This document shows positions 14,882 through 25,860 of a stretch of 64,000 bases of DNA, piece by piece. The stretch comes from Otis tarda (lineage: Eukaryota > Chordata > Aves > Otidiformes > Otididae): assembly GCA_026413225.1 (NCBI GenBank), contig CM048560.1, positions 17,349,501-17,413,500 of the forward strand. Direction: 5' to 3'. The notes under the pieces were generated by a model. The model was not told the origin of the DNA and ran no database searches. It worked only from the letters and a program-made list of their open reading frames with translations. Position 1 is the stretch's first letter. Each line of letters opens with the position of its first letter. Both the position numbers and the translations under genes were made by a program.

Positions 14882-14953
14882 CAGATCCTGTGTTCATGAT
14901 AGCCCTTGCGAAAAGTTCTCGGTATTGCTGTGGGAGTCTCTGTTACAAACTGG
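14882..14953 (-). CDS. Model A, candidate internal exon
   Basis: 72 bases: one base completes a Tyr codon from the upstream exon, then 23 codons, then TG carried to the next exon. The peptide QFVTETPTAIPRTFRKGYH is basic and polar. The donor is CTG|gtactc and the acceptor tgtgag|C; both are weak. Support comes mainly from phase agreement on both sides and three CpGs in a short stretch. The frame also continues open beyond the donor, so the 3' edge may be wrong. Confidence 0.35.
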
Positions 14954-15805
14954 CTCACAAATGATGTATGGTTTTGTTATAGCCATTAAAAATAAAACCT
15001 GACTTTACTTACTTGCACAGAGAGAAATTTTTGGTCCTTCTGAAGTAACCACATCCTGTACTTGTAGGATCCATAGACAAAAAGAAATATCTAGATGTTC
15101 AAAATAGTAAATACTTTTGGGGTAGTTCAGAGCTCCAGACCTTGAAGCATAGCAGCCCTTTGAGGAGGTGTACAGTGAGGCATAGGTAGCAAAGCTGGAT
15201 TTGGCAATGAAGCTCTGTTCAGTGCTACTACTCCAGCTCTGGGCCAGAAACACTCCTGGGGAGCTGATTGGTGACCTAAGTAGGAGAATTCCTCCTTCTT
15301 CTTGACCTTGTTCCTTACATTGTAGAGCCTGGCATTTATCCGAGGGTTTTAGCCAATTTGCACTACTTGTCAAATTCAGGTGTTCAGGATTGAGTTGAAA
15401 TTAACAAATTATATTAAAATTATGATGTAATTTAACACCATTCCTTTTATTTACCTTTGGTTATATTAGCCCTTTTGGGTACATTTGGTTCACATTTTCA
15501 GGTTTTACTTCATGTTTGAGAAATCTAGACACTTTTTAAATGGAAACTGAGATTCACATTTATTTGTACATTTCCAGCAGTCAGGGCTCTAAGAAAAATA
15601 GCAAATATCACAAGATTCATAGGAAAATAATGAGAGTTGGCAACACTATCAATTTCCTCTGAGCATACTTCCATTATAGTTAGGTTATTGGACATCGTTA
15701 TTGTTATTGCAAGGTTTCCTCTGTATGGAAAGCACAGAGAGCCTTGGTCTGAAAGAGAACAAAACCCAAGAAGAAACAAGCATAAATTCTCTGTGAAAGA
15801 GCAGA

Positions 15806-15838
15806 GAGACGGTGTGCATGTGCGTGCATGCCCGTCTC
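15806..15838. repeat. Two-part hairpin with alternating Pu/Py core
   Basis: GAGACGG (15806-15812) pairs with CCGTCTC (15832-15838), and inside them GCATG (15816-15820) pairs with CATGC (15827-15831). This gives 12 bp with a three-base bulge and a six-base loop. The GTGTGCATGTGCGTGCATGC core alternates purine and pyrimidine, the kind of sequence that can form Z-DNA. Confidence 0.7.
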
Positions 15839-17827
15839 CATAGATAGTCAGCACTGAACACTGGAAACAAAATGCTGTTTGACTTAACAAGTAGGGAGAG
15901 TATTTAGAAATGTAGAGGCACAAAAATGCCCATGCAATTTCACAGCTAAATACACTACAATTATAATCGAATGCAATAACAATTTTAAGGGTCATTTCAT
16001 AGTGAGAGCTGAGATATCTTTTGAGTGGTGGAAAGCTCCCACTCAGCTGTCACCTAAACAATAGTTACGGTTCCCTAGGAAGGGAAACATTTGGACAAAA
16101 TTGTTGCTACAGGGACAAAATACTTTTAAAAGTATTTCCTTGGTGTACTTGAAGTTCTCAGAAGATAAGGGAGACTTTAAAATCACACATCCCTGCACAC
16201 ACCTGGAGTCTCAAACTCAATATGCCTATCCAAAGGAAGTTAACCTTTCGTTATTTGTGGGTTTGATGTCTGAATCTTTTCTTATTCAATAGTTAGTTAT
16301 TGCTGGTTTTTTTTTTTCATTTAGACTCCGCAATGCACTGTGCACAATTTTCCCTGCATCTGGAAGAAAACTGTGTGTGTCCCAGGACATGGAGTTGTAG
16401 AACTATTGATAAATAAAGGGTAACTTTACTTTTTAATGAGGTCTAGCCTTATGGCAAACCGTGCACTTTACTTAAAACATGAGGACTCTGGGTAAGATCC
16501 TAACTAAAGACAAAAGTAATGGGAACACTCCTTTTATCCTGCAACTTCAGTCTCAGCTTTTTCCTTTTTATGTGTTTGCAAAGTCTGTGTAAGTCTTATT
16601 TGTGATGACGTTCGTTTCAGCCCCTTGTGTTGCTCTGTGGTCCAGCAGTGACTGGGAGCACTTCAGAGACAGCACACTCTCAGGTGTCACATTATAGCAT
16701 CACCTCTGGCTGATAAAAGAGAAGTATTAATAAGCTCCAAAAAAGCCTCATATCCAGTACTTTCACCACTTCAGTTGTTCATTAACATGTTAGTGAGCAT
16801 CAATAGATGCCTCCAGAAGAGACTAAAAGCAGCCAAAATAGAGCTGCTTCTTCCAAACATAAGCAGTGGTATAGAAATACTAGGTTTGAAAGGAGAGTTC
16901 CGTTCTGTTTCATGGGTCTTTCAAAACAACGATGTAAGTCATCACTATTAAATCAAAAAGGCACCCTCTGTGTCTGCCAGCCTTTATGTCTGCCAATCAG
17001 ATTTCTGGAATGCTGTGTTTTCCCTTATAAAGCTAAAATGTGCTATGATAGGTTGGGAAAGGCAGAAAAGAGGAGAAAAAATTATTGAAGTGATCAAAAC
17101 ATAAATCCGGAATTGTTAAAAAATGTTCGTGAATTATTTCACCAAATTTTCAAAATTATATCTTTGTAGTTCTGCTGAACTACAGCTCTCATTTTCTGTT
17201 TATCCAAAGTATGTGGGTTTTTTTTCAATATATATCTTCCTCAGAGAATGTTCACTGACTTTTCAAAAGTCCAAATGAAATAGAAAGGGGGCAGTTGTAA
17301 GAAATGTCTTAGGAAACAATGTGTGTGTCTATGAGTAAAAAGGGAAGCCATTATGAAATTCATGTCAGTTTAAAACATTGAGGAACTATAAGCAAGTTAT
17401 TGCATTAATTTAAAAAGATGTATTCTGAGGCAATAAAAAGTGGGGATTTGCTTATTGGAATTGTAACTAGTTGTCTTTGGAAATGGATGATCCCAACAGA
17501 AGTAGCTGAGATTTACAAGGCAGCTGTGTATGTGTAATGTAATATATATTGCTGTTTGCTCAATAAAAACACTGGAGTAGCCAGCCGCTTGGGTTGTTGG
17601 TTCATCGGTGGTACCTGGGATGTAAGGAGATCCTAATGCTGTTCATTTCAAATGGGTCTTTGTTAGATGTTTTGTGCCATAGAAGGCAATGAGACTGAAA
17701 GGCATGTTAACTTGAGCATTCACCCAATTTTGGACTTAGTAGTGTTTGACTGAAGTGTTTATGGAGGCAAGATCTCAAATTCTTGCTTCTTTAGAAAGTT
17801 AAGATTGCAGTTGAAGTAAGTACTTAC

Positions 17828-17884
17828 TAAATGTTATCACTCCTGGCGTATTTTATTCTTCCTTTGCTGTGCAATGAGATACTG
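17828..17884 (-). CDS. Model A, candidate internal exon
   Basis: 57 bases with a consensus gtaagt donor and an acceptor preceded by a pyrimidine-containing stretch ending gaatttag. One base completes an Asn codon from the upstream exon, 18 codons follow (SISLHSKGRIKYARSDNI), and TA is left to form Tyr with the next exon. The other two frames contain stops. The peptide is short and basic with no recognisable motif. Confidence 0.38.
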
Positions 17885-18192
17885 CTAAATTCACAGGCAG
17901 ATGTACAAACCCCAAAGCAAAACACTGGCAGGCCTGTGAAGGAGAAAGAATGGAGTGTTAGGGTCAGGGCACTATTCAAACTACCTTGTTTTCTGAATGC
18001 TGGAGAAGTGCAGAAGCACAACTGAGAAGTTCAGGATCAAATTGTAATCACAGCTGTGCTATCACAGCCAAAAGGAGAAGCTGCCTTCACCTCCCCAGGC
18101 TGCCTCCAAGTCATGAAATCCTGCCCCCTTCTTGCACTGGCTCTGGCACTTATTAAATGCTTTGCTGGACTTAATTCTGTGGGCTGATCCTA

Positions 18193-18215
18193 TCCTGTCC
18201 TGTCCTGTCCTGTCC
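18193..18215. repeat. (TCCTG)n microsatellite, ~4.6 copies
   Basis: Perfect pentanucleotide run, pyrimidine-rich on the plus strand. Confidence 0.9.
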
Positions 18216-19608
18216 ACTTTGCTTGCTGGGTCAGTTTTCCACTGTTTTGCCTGGCTGAAAGAGCTGAGGACCAGGAAGAGCGCGTGGTGAGGAGTGCACA
18301 GTTGTGAGCAGATGCCTTTCTCGACTTATATTATTACATTGGAGACTGATGTCTGATCTAATGAAGGAGGATAGTAAAGTTATTCTGTGTTATCTGTGGT
18401 CACGAATGAGAATGCTCGTATTTTTCCCAGGCATTATTTTGAATAAGCTGATTTCTGACAGCTTTTAATGGTTTTCCCCTTTTCTGAGTGCTAATGATCA
18501 ACCAAATAAGAACCTGCCCAAAAAGGCACACTTTATAAAAAAACCACCTGGATGCTAGTCCTGAAAGTTAAGTGGTAAACTTCTTTTCGAGGAAATGCCA
18601 TAGCCAGGGAACTGGGCCTTAGTTTTACGCTCTGTTGTTTTGAGGTGGGCAAGGTTGTCTAGCTAATTCACTGGGCAAATCCCTCATGAAACATATTTCA
18701 GCCTGAAGTACATTTCAGTAATCAGACTGTAGACATCTCTAAATAGGTTTATAATACAAAAGCTGATGGAAGGAACTCTGCTAAAGATGCAGGCATAAGA
18801 AAATGCCAGAAACCCACACTAGATCTAGTTATGCTCTGAAGAAGTGGTTTTATTTGTAGTTTTGTTTTGTGCTTTGAACTTTGGTAGCACATCTTGGAAC
18901 TATGTTCAGACTACTTTGAATTTTAATTTATTCAGTCAAAAGCCAGGCCAGCGTTGTTTATTGTGTGGATTATATTCATGCTTACTGAAGAATTCACTAG
19001 CACTGAGTTTCAAATTACTGTTTTTATCCATGCAGTGAGATGTTTTGCATGCTGCCTTCTGCACTGCCCAGCTGGAAATAGTTTCAAGTTTCATGGAGTT
19101 TTGGTAGTGCAGTCTAAGAATTTAGTAAGGTGCATGCATGTCAAGTACACTTGCATAGCTCTTACCATTGTGTTAGAATATGTCCTGGAAATACAGTATG
19201 CATTTCTTATTTCCTGAGAAACAACATTATGCGTGGGATTTTGTCCTGTCTGGCCCAGTGGTGACCTTCAGCATGATACATGAGAAGAAGATTGTGCCAC
19301 AGAAGCTCATTTAGGTAGGATAAAGCAGAATCCAGAATTCTCCACAGTAGTTACCATTCCAGGGTGTAGGACAGCTTGTAGAAATAAACACCTGGCTTAC
19401 TTTGGCTGCAGTTTTTGCTACTCTAGGAGAGAACAACAGAAGCAAGTTTCTTTTGTGCCTTCTTCAGCTCTCGTTGGAGGTTCATTTGCCATGCTGCTGG
19501 GCTTGGGGAGAGGCCAGGCACATGCTTCATCCAGGTATGTCAGAATGAACCTTTTCCATGTTGTAGCTGAATAAACAAAAATGTTTTACTGCTTTGAAAA
19601 TGATATAC

Positions 19609-19744
19609 TTTTTTTGTTGCAGAATATAGTCTTGCGAGGTCATAAATTCAGCTGCTGGCTCATTGTTGATACAATGTTTGAAATATTCTTGTCCATAAGC
19701 TCCTTGACCATTAGATAATGTAAAGTCTGCTATATATGGGATTT
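19609..19744 (-). CDS. Model A, candidate internal exon
   Basis: 136 bases: two bases, 44 codons, two bases. The acceptor is good (gttttgtttacag) and the donor acceptable (AAA|gtatat). Only one frame is open; the other two hit stops within about 11 codons. The peptide begins IPYIADFTLSNGQGAYGQEY and contains EPAAEFMTSQDYI: polar, with Tyr and Gln, no hydrophobic segment, plausible for a cytosolic or cytoskeletal protein. It splices in phase to the exon at 17884. The upstream partner is missing, because this exon needs a phase-1 donor and the exon at 20522 supplies phase 0. Confidence 0.45.
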
Positions 19745-20521
19745 CTGTAAACAAAACAGTGCTTAGTTTTAAGAACTCTCAATAAACAACCATTAGACTC
19801 TTTAACAAGATGTTTTAAACTTTAGGGAAGCTTGACTTATACATTTCCCAGAGGCCTGCTTTCATCATTGCTCCTAAAGTTCTGCTTTAATGTCTCTGTT
19901 GTGGTTTTGGACATTTTGATAATTCATAATTTTAGCATTTTGGGTGAGATTTAAATAGTAATAATTTATTATTTTCTATAACTGTTCATTGTATGTGTGT
20001 AGATTTAATTTTGTTTCACTATATAGAGGACTGGCTATATTCCCTTATTTTACTGGTGTGCAAATTCAGGTTCCTGCCTGAATTTCCTTCCTCGTCTCCC
20101 AGTTTTTTTCACAAGCAAAGCTCTCATCATCAGTAGAAACTGATTGACCCAAGGGCCTAAAAACTTTTTTTTTTACCTATAAAAAAGATACCAGAAGAAT
20201 GCAGCACAGTTAATGTGGTGATTTGTCTTTACGATTCATTTCAATACCTTATCTGTGGTAGCAGCGGAGTGCGTGTGCTAATGTAGTACATTTAAACATC
20301 AGCAGATGGGGCCCTTGTTTCCTTTGAAGAATGGTTTGTCTTTGAATTTCATTTTTTTAATGTCTGTGGCAAGAATGAATTTTTCTTGTTATAACACATT
20401 AAATTAATGTAGTCTTTGTAGCAGATAGGGATCTAAACGCAAATCAGAATGCCTGAACTTTAGTGGGAAGCGAGTGTTTCCAAATCTAATTGGAGATCTG
20501 ATTTTCATGGCCAGCCCTTAC

Positions 20522-20572
20522 TTCTGTGATTGACTGAACAAAAACCTCTGCTTTGAACACCTCAGGAATCTT
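20522..20572 (-). CDS. Model A, candidate internal exon
   Basis: 51 bases, 17 whole codons (KIPEVFKAEVFVQSITE), with a strong donor GAA|gtaagg and an acceptor ending ccctag. Entry phase 0 fits the exon at 21098-21152. Exit phase 0 does not fit the next exon at 19744, so a further exon is needed or this one is spurious. Confidence 0.3.
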
Positions 20573-21097
20573 CTAGGGTTTGGAAACTAGCTATCTGCCT
20601 TGTGGTTGAATCCATCTTTCTACTGTATTTCATAAATCTTTCTGTAGGTAAAAGAATAAAGCAAATTTCTATGTCTTCTCCAGAACAGGCAGCACTTTTC
20701 AAAGTTATTTACAAACTGCAGTTTCCCTTCTCCCAAGGTGAAATAACATAAAGGCTGTACAAAAGTGAAAAAGGCATTGTAGAAGCAAAGCAGAAATCAG
20801 TGAAGAGACGAATGCTTTCTTTTAACTGTTGCATCTGGGGGAAAAGCGTAGGAGCGCGCAGCTAAGGGTGGCATACGTCTTAACTCAATTTCCTTGCTTT
20901 TGAAAAACTAGAGTTATAAGAGGAATGGGCTTTATATTTGAATATGGTTTTGTTTCTGAGCTTGATTGTCCCCTTAACTGATTCTGTTTGACCTAAAATA
21001 CAGACTTTTTATTTGGAAGTTAAAAATTGTGTGGAAGGCAAAGCAGTGTACTCTGATGCCCCAACCAATCTTATGAATTACAAATTTATACTCGTAC

Positions 21098-21152
21098 TTT
21101 GCAAATGGGTGTCTCATAGTTTGGAATGACTTTTTCAGAGCTGTTAATCTCT
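21098..21152 (-). CDS. Model A, candidate internal exon
   Basis: 55 bases: one base completes an Ala codon from the exon at 21312, then 18 codons (EINSSEKVIPNYETPICK). The acceptor is cttatttagatcag; the donor AAA|gtacga is moderate. The joined peptide across 21.49-21.10 kb stays open and reads naturally. Confidence 0.35.
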
Positions 21153-21311
21153 CTGATCTAAATAAGAACCTTATTTGAATGTGGCTATAAAATGCGTTTT
21201 TAATATAATGTGTCATGGGGCAAATCTTTCCTATTATTAAATTGAAACACCAAAATTGCTCCTTCTGTGCCATTCTAATCTATCACGTCAAAATGATTGC
21301 TGCTCGCTTAC

Positions 21312-21353
21312 GCCAGCTTCTTCATGTGGTACACATGTGCAGTAACGAACAGG
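21312..21353 (-). CDS. Model A, candidate internal exon
   Basis: 42 bases with a good acceptor (a cttttttccccc tract, then acctgcag) and a good donor (GGC|gtaagc). One base completes a Pro codon, 13 codons follow (LFVTAHVYHMKKL), and GC is carried over. Confidence 0.35.
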
Positions 21354-21451
21354 CTGCAGGTTTGTTATTTGGGGGAAAAAAGCAGAATAACTAATACATT
21401 AAGAAATTCAACATGTCAAGAGAACAAGCCTTATTTGAAAGAGGAGCTTAC

Positions 21452-21489
21452 GGTTTGCATTTGTTGGATATTGTAGCACTACCCAAAGG
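21452..21489 (-). CDS. Model A, candidate internal exon
   Basis: 38 bases with an acceptor after cccttgtatcag and a good donor ACC|gtaagc. Phase 0 in, phase 2 out: 12 codons (PLGSATISNKCK) plus CC, completed to Pro by the next exon. Confidence 0.35.
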
Positions 21490-23056
21490 CTGATACAAGG
21501 GTTAAAGTGCTGCTATTTTAAAATTGAGAATTAGATAACATGGAGACAGTTGTTAGGTAAAGAACATCAATTTGGTATATCATTTATTGTTGCTTGTGCA
21601 TAAAAAATGACATTGGTGCAGCCATGATTTACACTTATTCTTTACTTTTCCATGACACTTGTTATTAACATTAAGCACATTTTCAATGTCTAATGGTGCA
21701 GGCCATGCAAGGCCTGTCAGAAATTATTAATATTTTAATGCTATTTTTTTTTAACTCCATTTTTTCTGGAGTTATGATTTGTTGTCCAGAATTCAATAGG
21801 GAGCAAACTTCAGGAACGCTTTACTGGTTGCTTATTTAGCTGATCTGAGTGCATAGCTCATAAACAGTGTGTCCCCTTGAAAGATTACCTAAAACGTACC
21901 TTTCTGCTAGAATTAAAATGATTTTATTTGCATCATGTGGTATAATCTGAGCATCTCAAGGCTTCCCTATATATTATTACTGATTTTCCCCTATATTCCC
22001 CAATATATTTGTCTGGATCGGGCCAAATGGTTCTGTTCTTTACACAGATGAATTGTAGGGAGAAATAATCTGATCAAATCATTGGAGTTGTACTGGATTT
22101 TTACTGGTGTCATTCCCATCAAAATTTTTGTTCCCTGCAGACATTGTACATGGCAGTGCTTAAACTCAAGAGGGAAAAATTGACTTGCACACCACATTGA
22201 CTCTATTGGCATTTTCTTCCAAAATGATGGTTGGTTATTTCTCAGATAAGTAAGAAATGACAATTTTATTTGGGCCACAAAACACTCAGGAAAATATTTT
22301 TCTATACAGTACATTTTTCTTTCTGTACACATGAAAAGGAATATTTTTAAGGTGTGCGTACAGAATATAAAGAAAGATGAAATGTTTGGGTTAACTATGA
22401 ACTATTTCTTATATAGTGCATTAAATAAGTAATTTAAATAGAGACTAAGATCCAAGGATACAGTAGAGTTGTCTAATTCAAATGATTATTATAGTGGCTT
22501 ATTGATCTTTTTACTCATCACACAAATTTTTGTATCTCTTTTTAGCCATGTATTCATATTGCAAATGATCAAATGGAATTTCACTTCCTGTTGCTCAAGG
22601 GGGAAAGAAAAGAAGTTTAAACCTCTAAGCAGGAGGAAGGGAGGGGAAAACCTTACTAAAAGGGAGGTTACTTTCTTTAGAAGTAGGGAGCTCTGCTTTA
22701 GCTGGAAACTGAGATAGTGCAGCTGTTGAGAGCAGCTCACATCTTTGGAAATGCTAGTGGTCATGACTTGAGTGTCGTTAGAAACGGTTCTGTACATTGT
22801 TAAGTATAAAAAAGTGAGGAAGGAAGGGACAGGGGTTTGAAGAACAAGGCCCATTTGGAGACAAATATCTTATTTACAGTAGCTTGGTCTAGGAATATCT
22901 ACATCTATAAGTAATAAGGAATGATCATTACTAAGCATCCATGAGGCTATTTATCTAATTGTATCTATGGATCTTCTAAACCTAGAGTTTATCTTGCAGT
23001 TTGATGCTCTCTCTTTTTATTTCTGTTAGAAATGTGTTAAAATCAAAATGTGAAAC

Positions 23057-23170
23057 AAAACATGAATTGTGTAGATTGATCTTAAGGTTTCTCTGTAGCT
23101 CTTCAAGAAAGATTCTTTGCTGATTTTTTTCTAATGGATGTTGATTTTGGGTTCTGTCTTCTTGTAAGGC
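23057..23170 (-). CDS. Model A, candidate exon 2
   Basis: The acceptor is strong (a ttgtattgcttttactcaac tract, then tctgcacag). The open frame is 38 codons to the drawn end and runs on to a TAG at 22982. The peptide starts ALQEDRTQNQHPLEKNQQ and has a helical, charged character (IFLEELQRNLKI) that could be coiled coil. Phase 0 in matches exon 1. No good GT donor exists; the drawn edge (TTT|gtttca) is a guess. A second minus-strand frame is also open here, which weakens the call. Confidence 0.33.
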
Positions 23171-23658
23171 CTGTGCAGAATACGTTGAGTAAAAGCAATA
23201 CAAAGATGGCCTCTTTTTTATAATTTGATGAGCATGTCTGAGTGTTGTGGACGTGTTCCTGGGTGCTGCTTTTCTTGCTAAAACATTGTAAAAACCCTTG
23301 CCACAAAGCATAACACTGAATGGCTGTCTGACATAACTCAATATGGGGTAAACTGTGGAGCAAATGGAGTTGTCCCGTTCTTTGCGTTTCTGAGGCTGTA
23401 GCTCTATGAGAAGGGTGGGGCTTTAGGTGAGAAGGGCTTTTGTGGGATTTCCTAAAGTAGAGCGCTATGCACCGCTGTTGTGAGAGACTTCCAAACACAG
23501 TGAGTCAATACGGGAACCTCCTCCAGATCAGAGCTCACACCTCCACATCTCTGCACCATTGGGTGTATTCAGTGTATTCTTTTTATTCCCTGCAAATCCT
23601 GTTTAGCTTAAAATCGTATGAAATGGACTAATATAAGAAAATACGTATTTTAATTTAC

Positions 23659-23766
23659 CTTTTGGAGCGTATCAGCAGAGCTGGTTGCGCTTAGAACTCT
23701 ACACTGCTGAGCTTGGACGTTTCCTCGGATCAGGAGCTCTAGCAAAGCCGGTGCTGGAGCTGACAT
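23659..23766 (-). CDS. Model A, candidate first coding exon
   Basis: ATG with A at -3, then 36 codons (MSAPAPALLELLIRGNVQ...DTLQK) ending at a good donor AAG|gtaaat. The start is chosen because an in-frame TGA lies five codons upstream and no acceptor-like tract precedes it. The sequence has several CpGs (CCGG, ATCCG, ACGTCC, AGCGC, TACGC), unlike the AT-rich flanks. The N-terminus is hydrophobic-helical but too charged for a signal peptide. An overlapping minus-strand ATG in another frame stops before the donor. Confidence 0.42.
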
Positions 23767-23900
23767 TCTCGTTGTGCGTCACCATGTCTAACAAAGTGTG
23801 GCAGGCTTGGGTGCCAGCACACCAACACTCTGCTCTTACAGCTGCATTTTAGGCAGTGCTTAGCTGTGCTCCTGAGGCGCTCAGCCGATTCCCAGAGCAA
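23660..23900. promoter_or_regulatory. CpG-enriched patch, possible shared promoter
   Basis: About nine CpGs in 240 bases, where neighbouring kilobases have very few. It overlaps the putative first exon of model A and lies just upstream of model C on the other strand, so a bidirectional promoter is an inference. No TATA box, CCAAT box or other named site stands out. A plus-strand CACC-ATG at 23784 opens only 22 codons. Confidence 0.3.
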
Positions 23901-24312
23901 TCTGTTCAAGACTGTAGGAAGTTTGACATTATTAATTGTAACTTTCGATTGCCCAACTTAAAACTTCATGTTTTAGAACTTTATTTACAACATGATTTCT
24001 TAGCTTGGTTTTCAGCACAGCATTCTAAATGTTTGATGTTTCATAATACTTTAAATTAATAGATAGCCATTTACAGTGTTAACACTGTCTTAATGAAGAT
24101 TTTTGCTTGGGATTACAAACAGCTGCTGGAAATACAGTTCATCTATCATTTATAATCTTTTATTAAATTTGCACCTGGCAGTGCAGCTAGAGTTAGAAGT
24201 CTGTTAATTATGAGACCTGTGTTTAAGAGGCCTGTAAGTCTCATTTCCAATCTTATCAAACTGGAACTTTGCGTGCAATCTTTTCACTACGGAGGACTTT
24301 TTTCTCCTTGAG

Positions 24313-24382
24313 TGGGTCAACATTTAACTGCTTCCCTTCTCAATAAATATGTAATTACTGAAGAATTACGTGAAGGTGTCAA
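24313..24382 (+). CDS. Model C, candidate exon
   Basis: 70 bases with a pyrimidine-rich acceptor (acttttttctccttgag) and donor CAA|gtaaga. The only open frame gives 22 codons (GQHLTASLLNKYVITEELRE...), amphipathic in character. Exit phase 2 does not fit the next candidate; an alternative donor eight bases earlier (AAG|gtgtca) would. Confidence 0.28.
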
Positions 24383-24918
24383 GTAAGAAAAGGGTTGGGG
24401 CTTTTTTTTGCCTTTTTATCCCCCTCTTTCTGAAGCTGTCTTTGCCTAGAATGGAAAAACAAATAACAGAACACAGATGAAATATAGTTCATAATAAATG
24501 ATTTAACATGTATAACTTTTTTCATTTGTGAATTGTCTGTGAGCTGCTTTTGATTTTCTCAAATGAATTTGCTATTCAAAATTATTCACCAAATACTTTA
24601 TCTGAATAATTTTTTGTCTGGAGATTGTTGGCAAGCAGATTGTTGCATTTATTTGAATTTCTAATTTCAGATATCGCTCTGTATATGTTGATTAGGTGGA
24701 GTAACATTTATGTTCCCTATTTGGAAGAGAAGGTACTAGAACTCTTAAAATGAGATTTCCAAGCTGAATGCTGGTGTTTGCAAGTTCAGGATGATCAGCA
24801 AGCACACAGTCTGCGTGCAGATGGACTGGTGACTGCTCCTTGAGAGTAAACTCACTTGACAAAGTCCGAGTCTGTTGCCTCTCCCAGAAACAGTACTCAC
24901 AACAAACTACCACAAATT

Positions 24919-24936
24919 AAAAAAAAAAAAAAAAAA
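24919..24936. repeat. Poly(A) run, 18 bases
   Basis: A uninterrupted at 24919-24936. No AATAAA precedes it and no flanking duplication is visible, so it is not called as the tail of a retrocopy. Confidence 0.85.
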
Positions 24937-25744
24937 GGTAAAAATGTGTGTATTAAAAAAAAAATTAACTTAGCTTGACCTTATTTTATGAGTATTTTTC
25001 ATTTTTAAGATCCAATAGAGGGTACAGACTGCCTTTCTGAGGGAGCTGCCGTTGTCAGGGAAGATCAAACTGGAGGCTGGTGGAGGACTGGAACAGCGTG
25101 CAGAAACTGGGGGAACCGGACTTGAAAGGGAAAGCAGACTATTTCGTAGTAACAGAATAAATAAACCTGTCAATTTAGGGGCCACATTAAACTATCCAGT
25201 ATTACATTATTTTAGACTGACAAATCTAATGAAGAGAATAGGAAGGATGGATGGGCAGAGAGAAAGATGATTCAATGTCTTGTTTTTGCGTAGCAGTTTC
25301 ATACAAACTATCTCTAACCAGCTTACCGATAATGAGATGCTGCTACATGGAACTCAATACAATGGCTTTTACGTTTGTCACACAGGAGCGTAAGACAATA
25401 TCTTGCAGAAAGAGAGATGGAGAAAATGATGAGGAGTATTAGAGAAATGGTACAAGTTCTCTTGCAGGGAGGGAAACAGAAAAGCAGAGACTGGCTAAGA
25501 ATGAGAGGGGATAACGCATGCAGTGCAGCTGGAGCTGACCTGCTGGATCATCTAGTCCGAAGCTGAAGTGTGTCACAGGAGCGCTCGCTATCTGAAAGAT
25601 GATGTTGGCTGGCTTGCAATTTGAGTTAGTCACCCAGCTTTGGCTTAATTTTGTGACTTGGAAAGTTCTTGTTCTACCATTTTTTTTGGTAACATTTCAT
25701 TGGGTTTTTGCTACCACAAATGCTTTCTCTGTCTCTGTTGGCAG

Positions 25745-25860
25745 TGTTTTCCATACCCAGTGACTGGATGAAATACAGGCGCATTCGAAAGAGAAGGTTC
25801 GGGCTTGGTTTAAAAATGAATAGGGATTTCTTATGGAGACTGAAGTTTTTAACTGCATGG
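25745..25860 (+). CDS. Model C, candidate exon
   Basis: The acceptor is very strong (gctttctctgtctctgttg, then gcag). One of three frames is open, for 44 codons: FSIPSDWMKYRRIRKRRFGL and onward, strongly basic in the middle. The donor drawn (TGG|gttaat) is weak; another, CTTG|gttta at 25807, is possible. CpGs cluster in the basic part. Confidence 0.3.

Larger units (their letters stand above)
12408..23766 (-). other. Candidate multi-exon gene, model A
   Basis: A minus-strand chain of up to ten candidate coding exons, from an ATG at 23766 to a TAA at 12408-12410. Seen directly: the reading phases agree for exon 1 to 2, for the three exons at 21.49-21.10 kb, and for the exons at 19.74, 17.88, 14.95 and 12.62 kb. 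The first exon sits in a CpG-enriched patch and the last has about six CpGs in 217 bases, both unlike the flanks. Problems: the exon at 20.57-20.52 kb ends in phase 0 while the next starts with two bases, so an exon is missing or wrong. The donor of exon 2 is poor, and so is the last acceptor. The implied protein is soluble, about 290 residues, with no transmembrane segment. I do not recognise the family. A chance chain of pseudo-exons is the main alternative. Confidence 0.38.

Noticed and set aside
15013..15055. Minus-strand segment with a strong gtaagt donor and an acceptor ending aagtacag
   Set aside because: Joining it to the exon at 17828 would create a TAG, and the gap to the exon at 14953 would be only about 59 bases. 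Left out of model A.
15525..15995. Minus-strand open frame of 156 codons
   Set aside because: Hydrophobic and Cys/Phe-rich, with no splice fit to model A. Treated as chance.
24692..24936. Possible retrocopy ending in the 18-base A run
   Set aside because: No AATAAA before the run, no target duplication, and the overlapping open frame lies on the opposite strand.
25022..25270. Purine- and GC-rich plus-strand region after a strong acceptor
   Set aside because: All three frames look coding-like over parts, and none has a donor that fits model C. A warning that eye-judged coding character is unreliable here.
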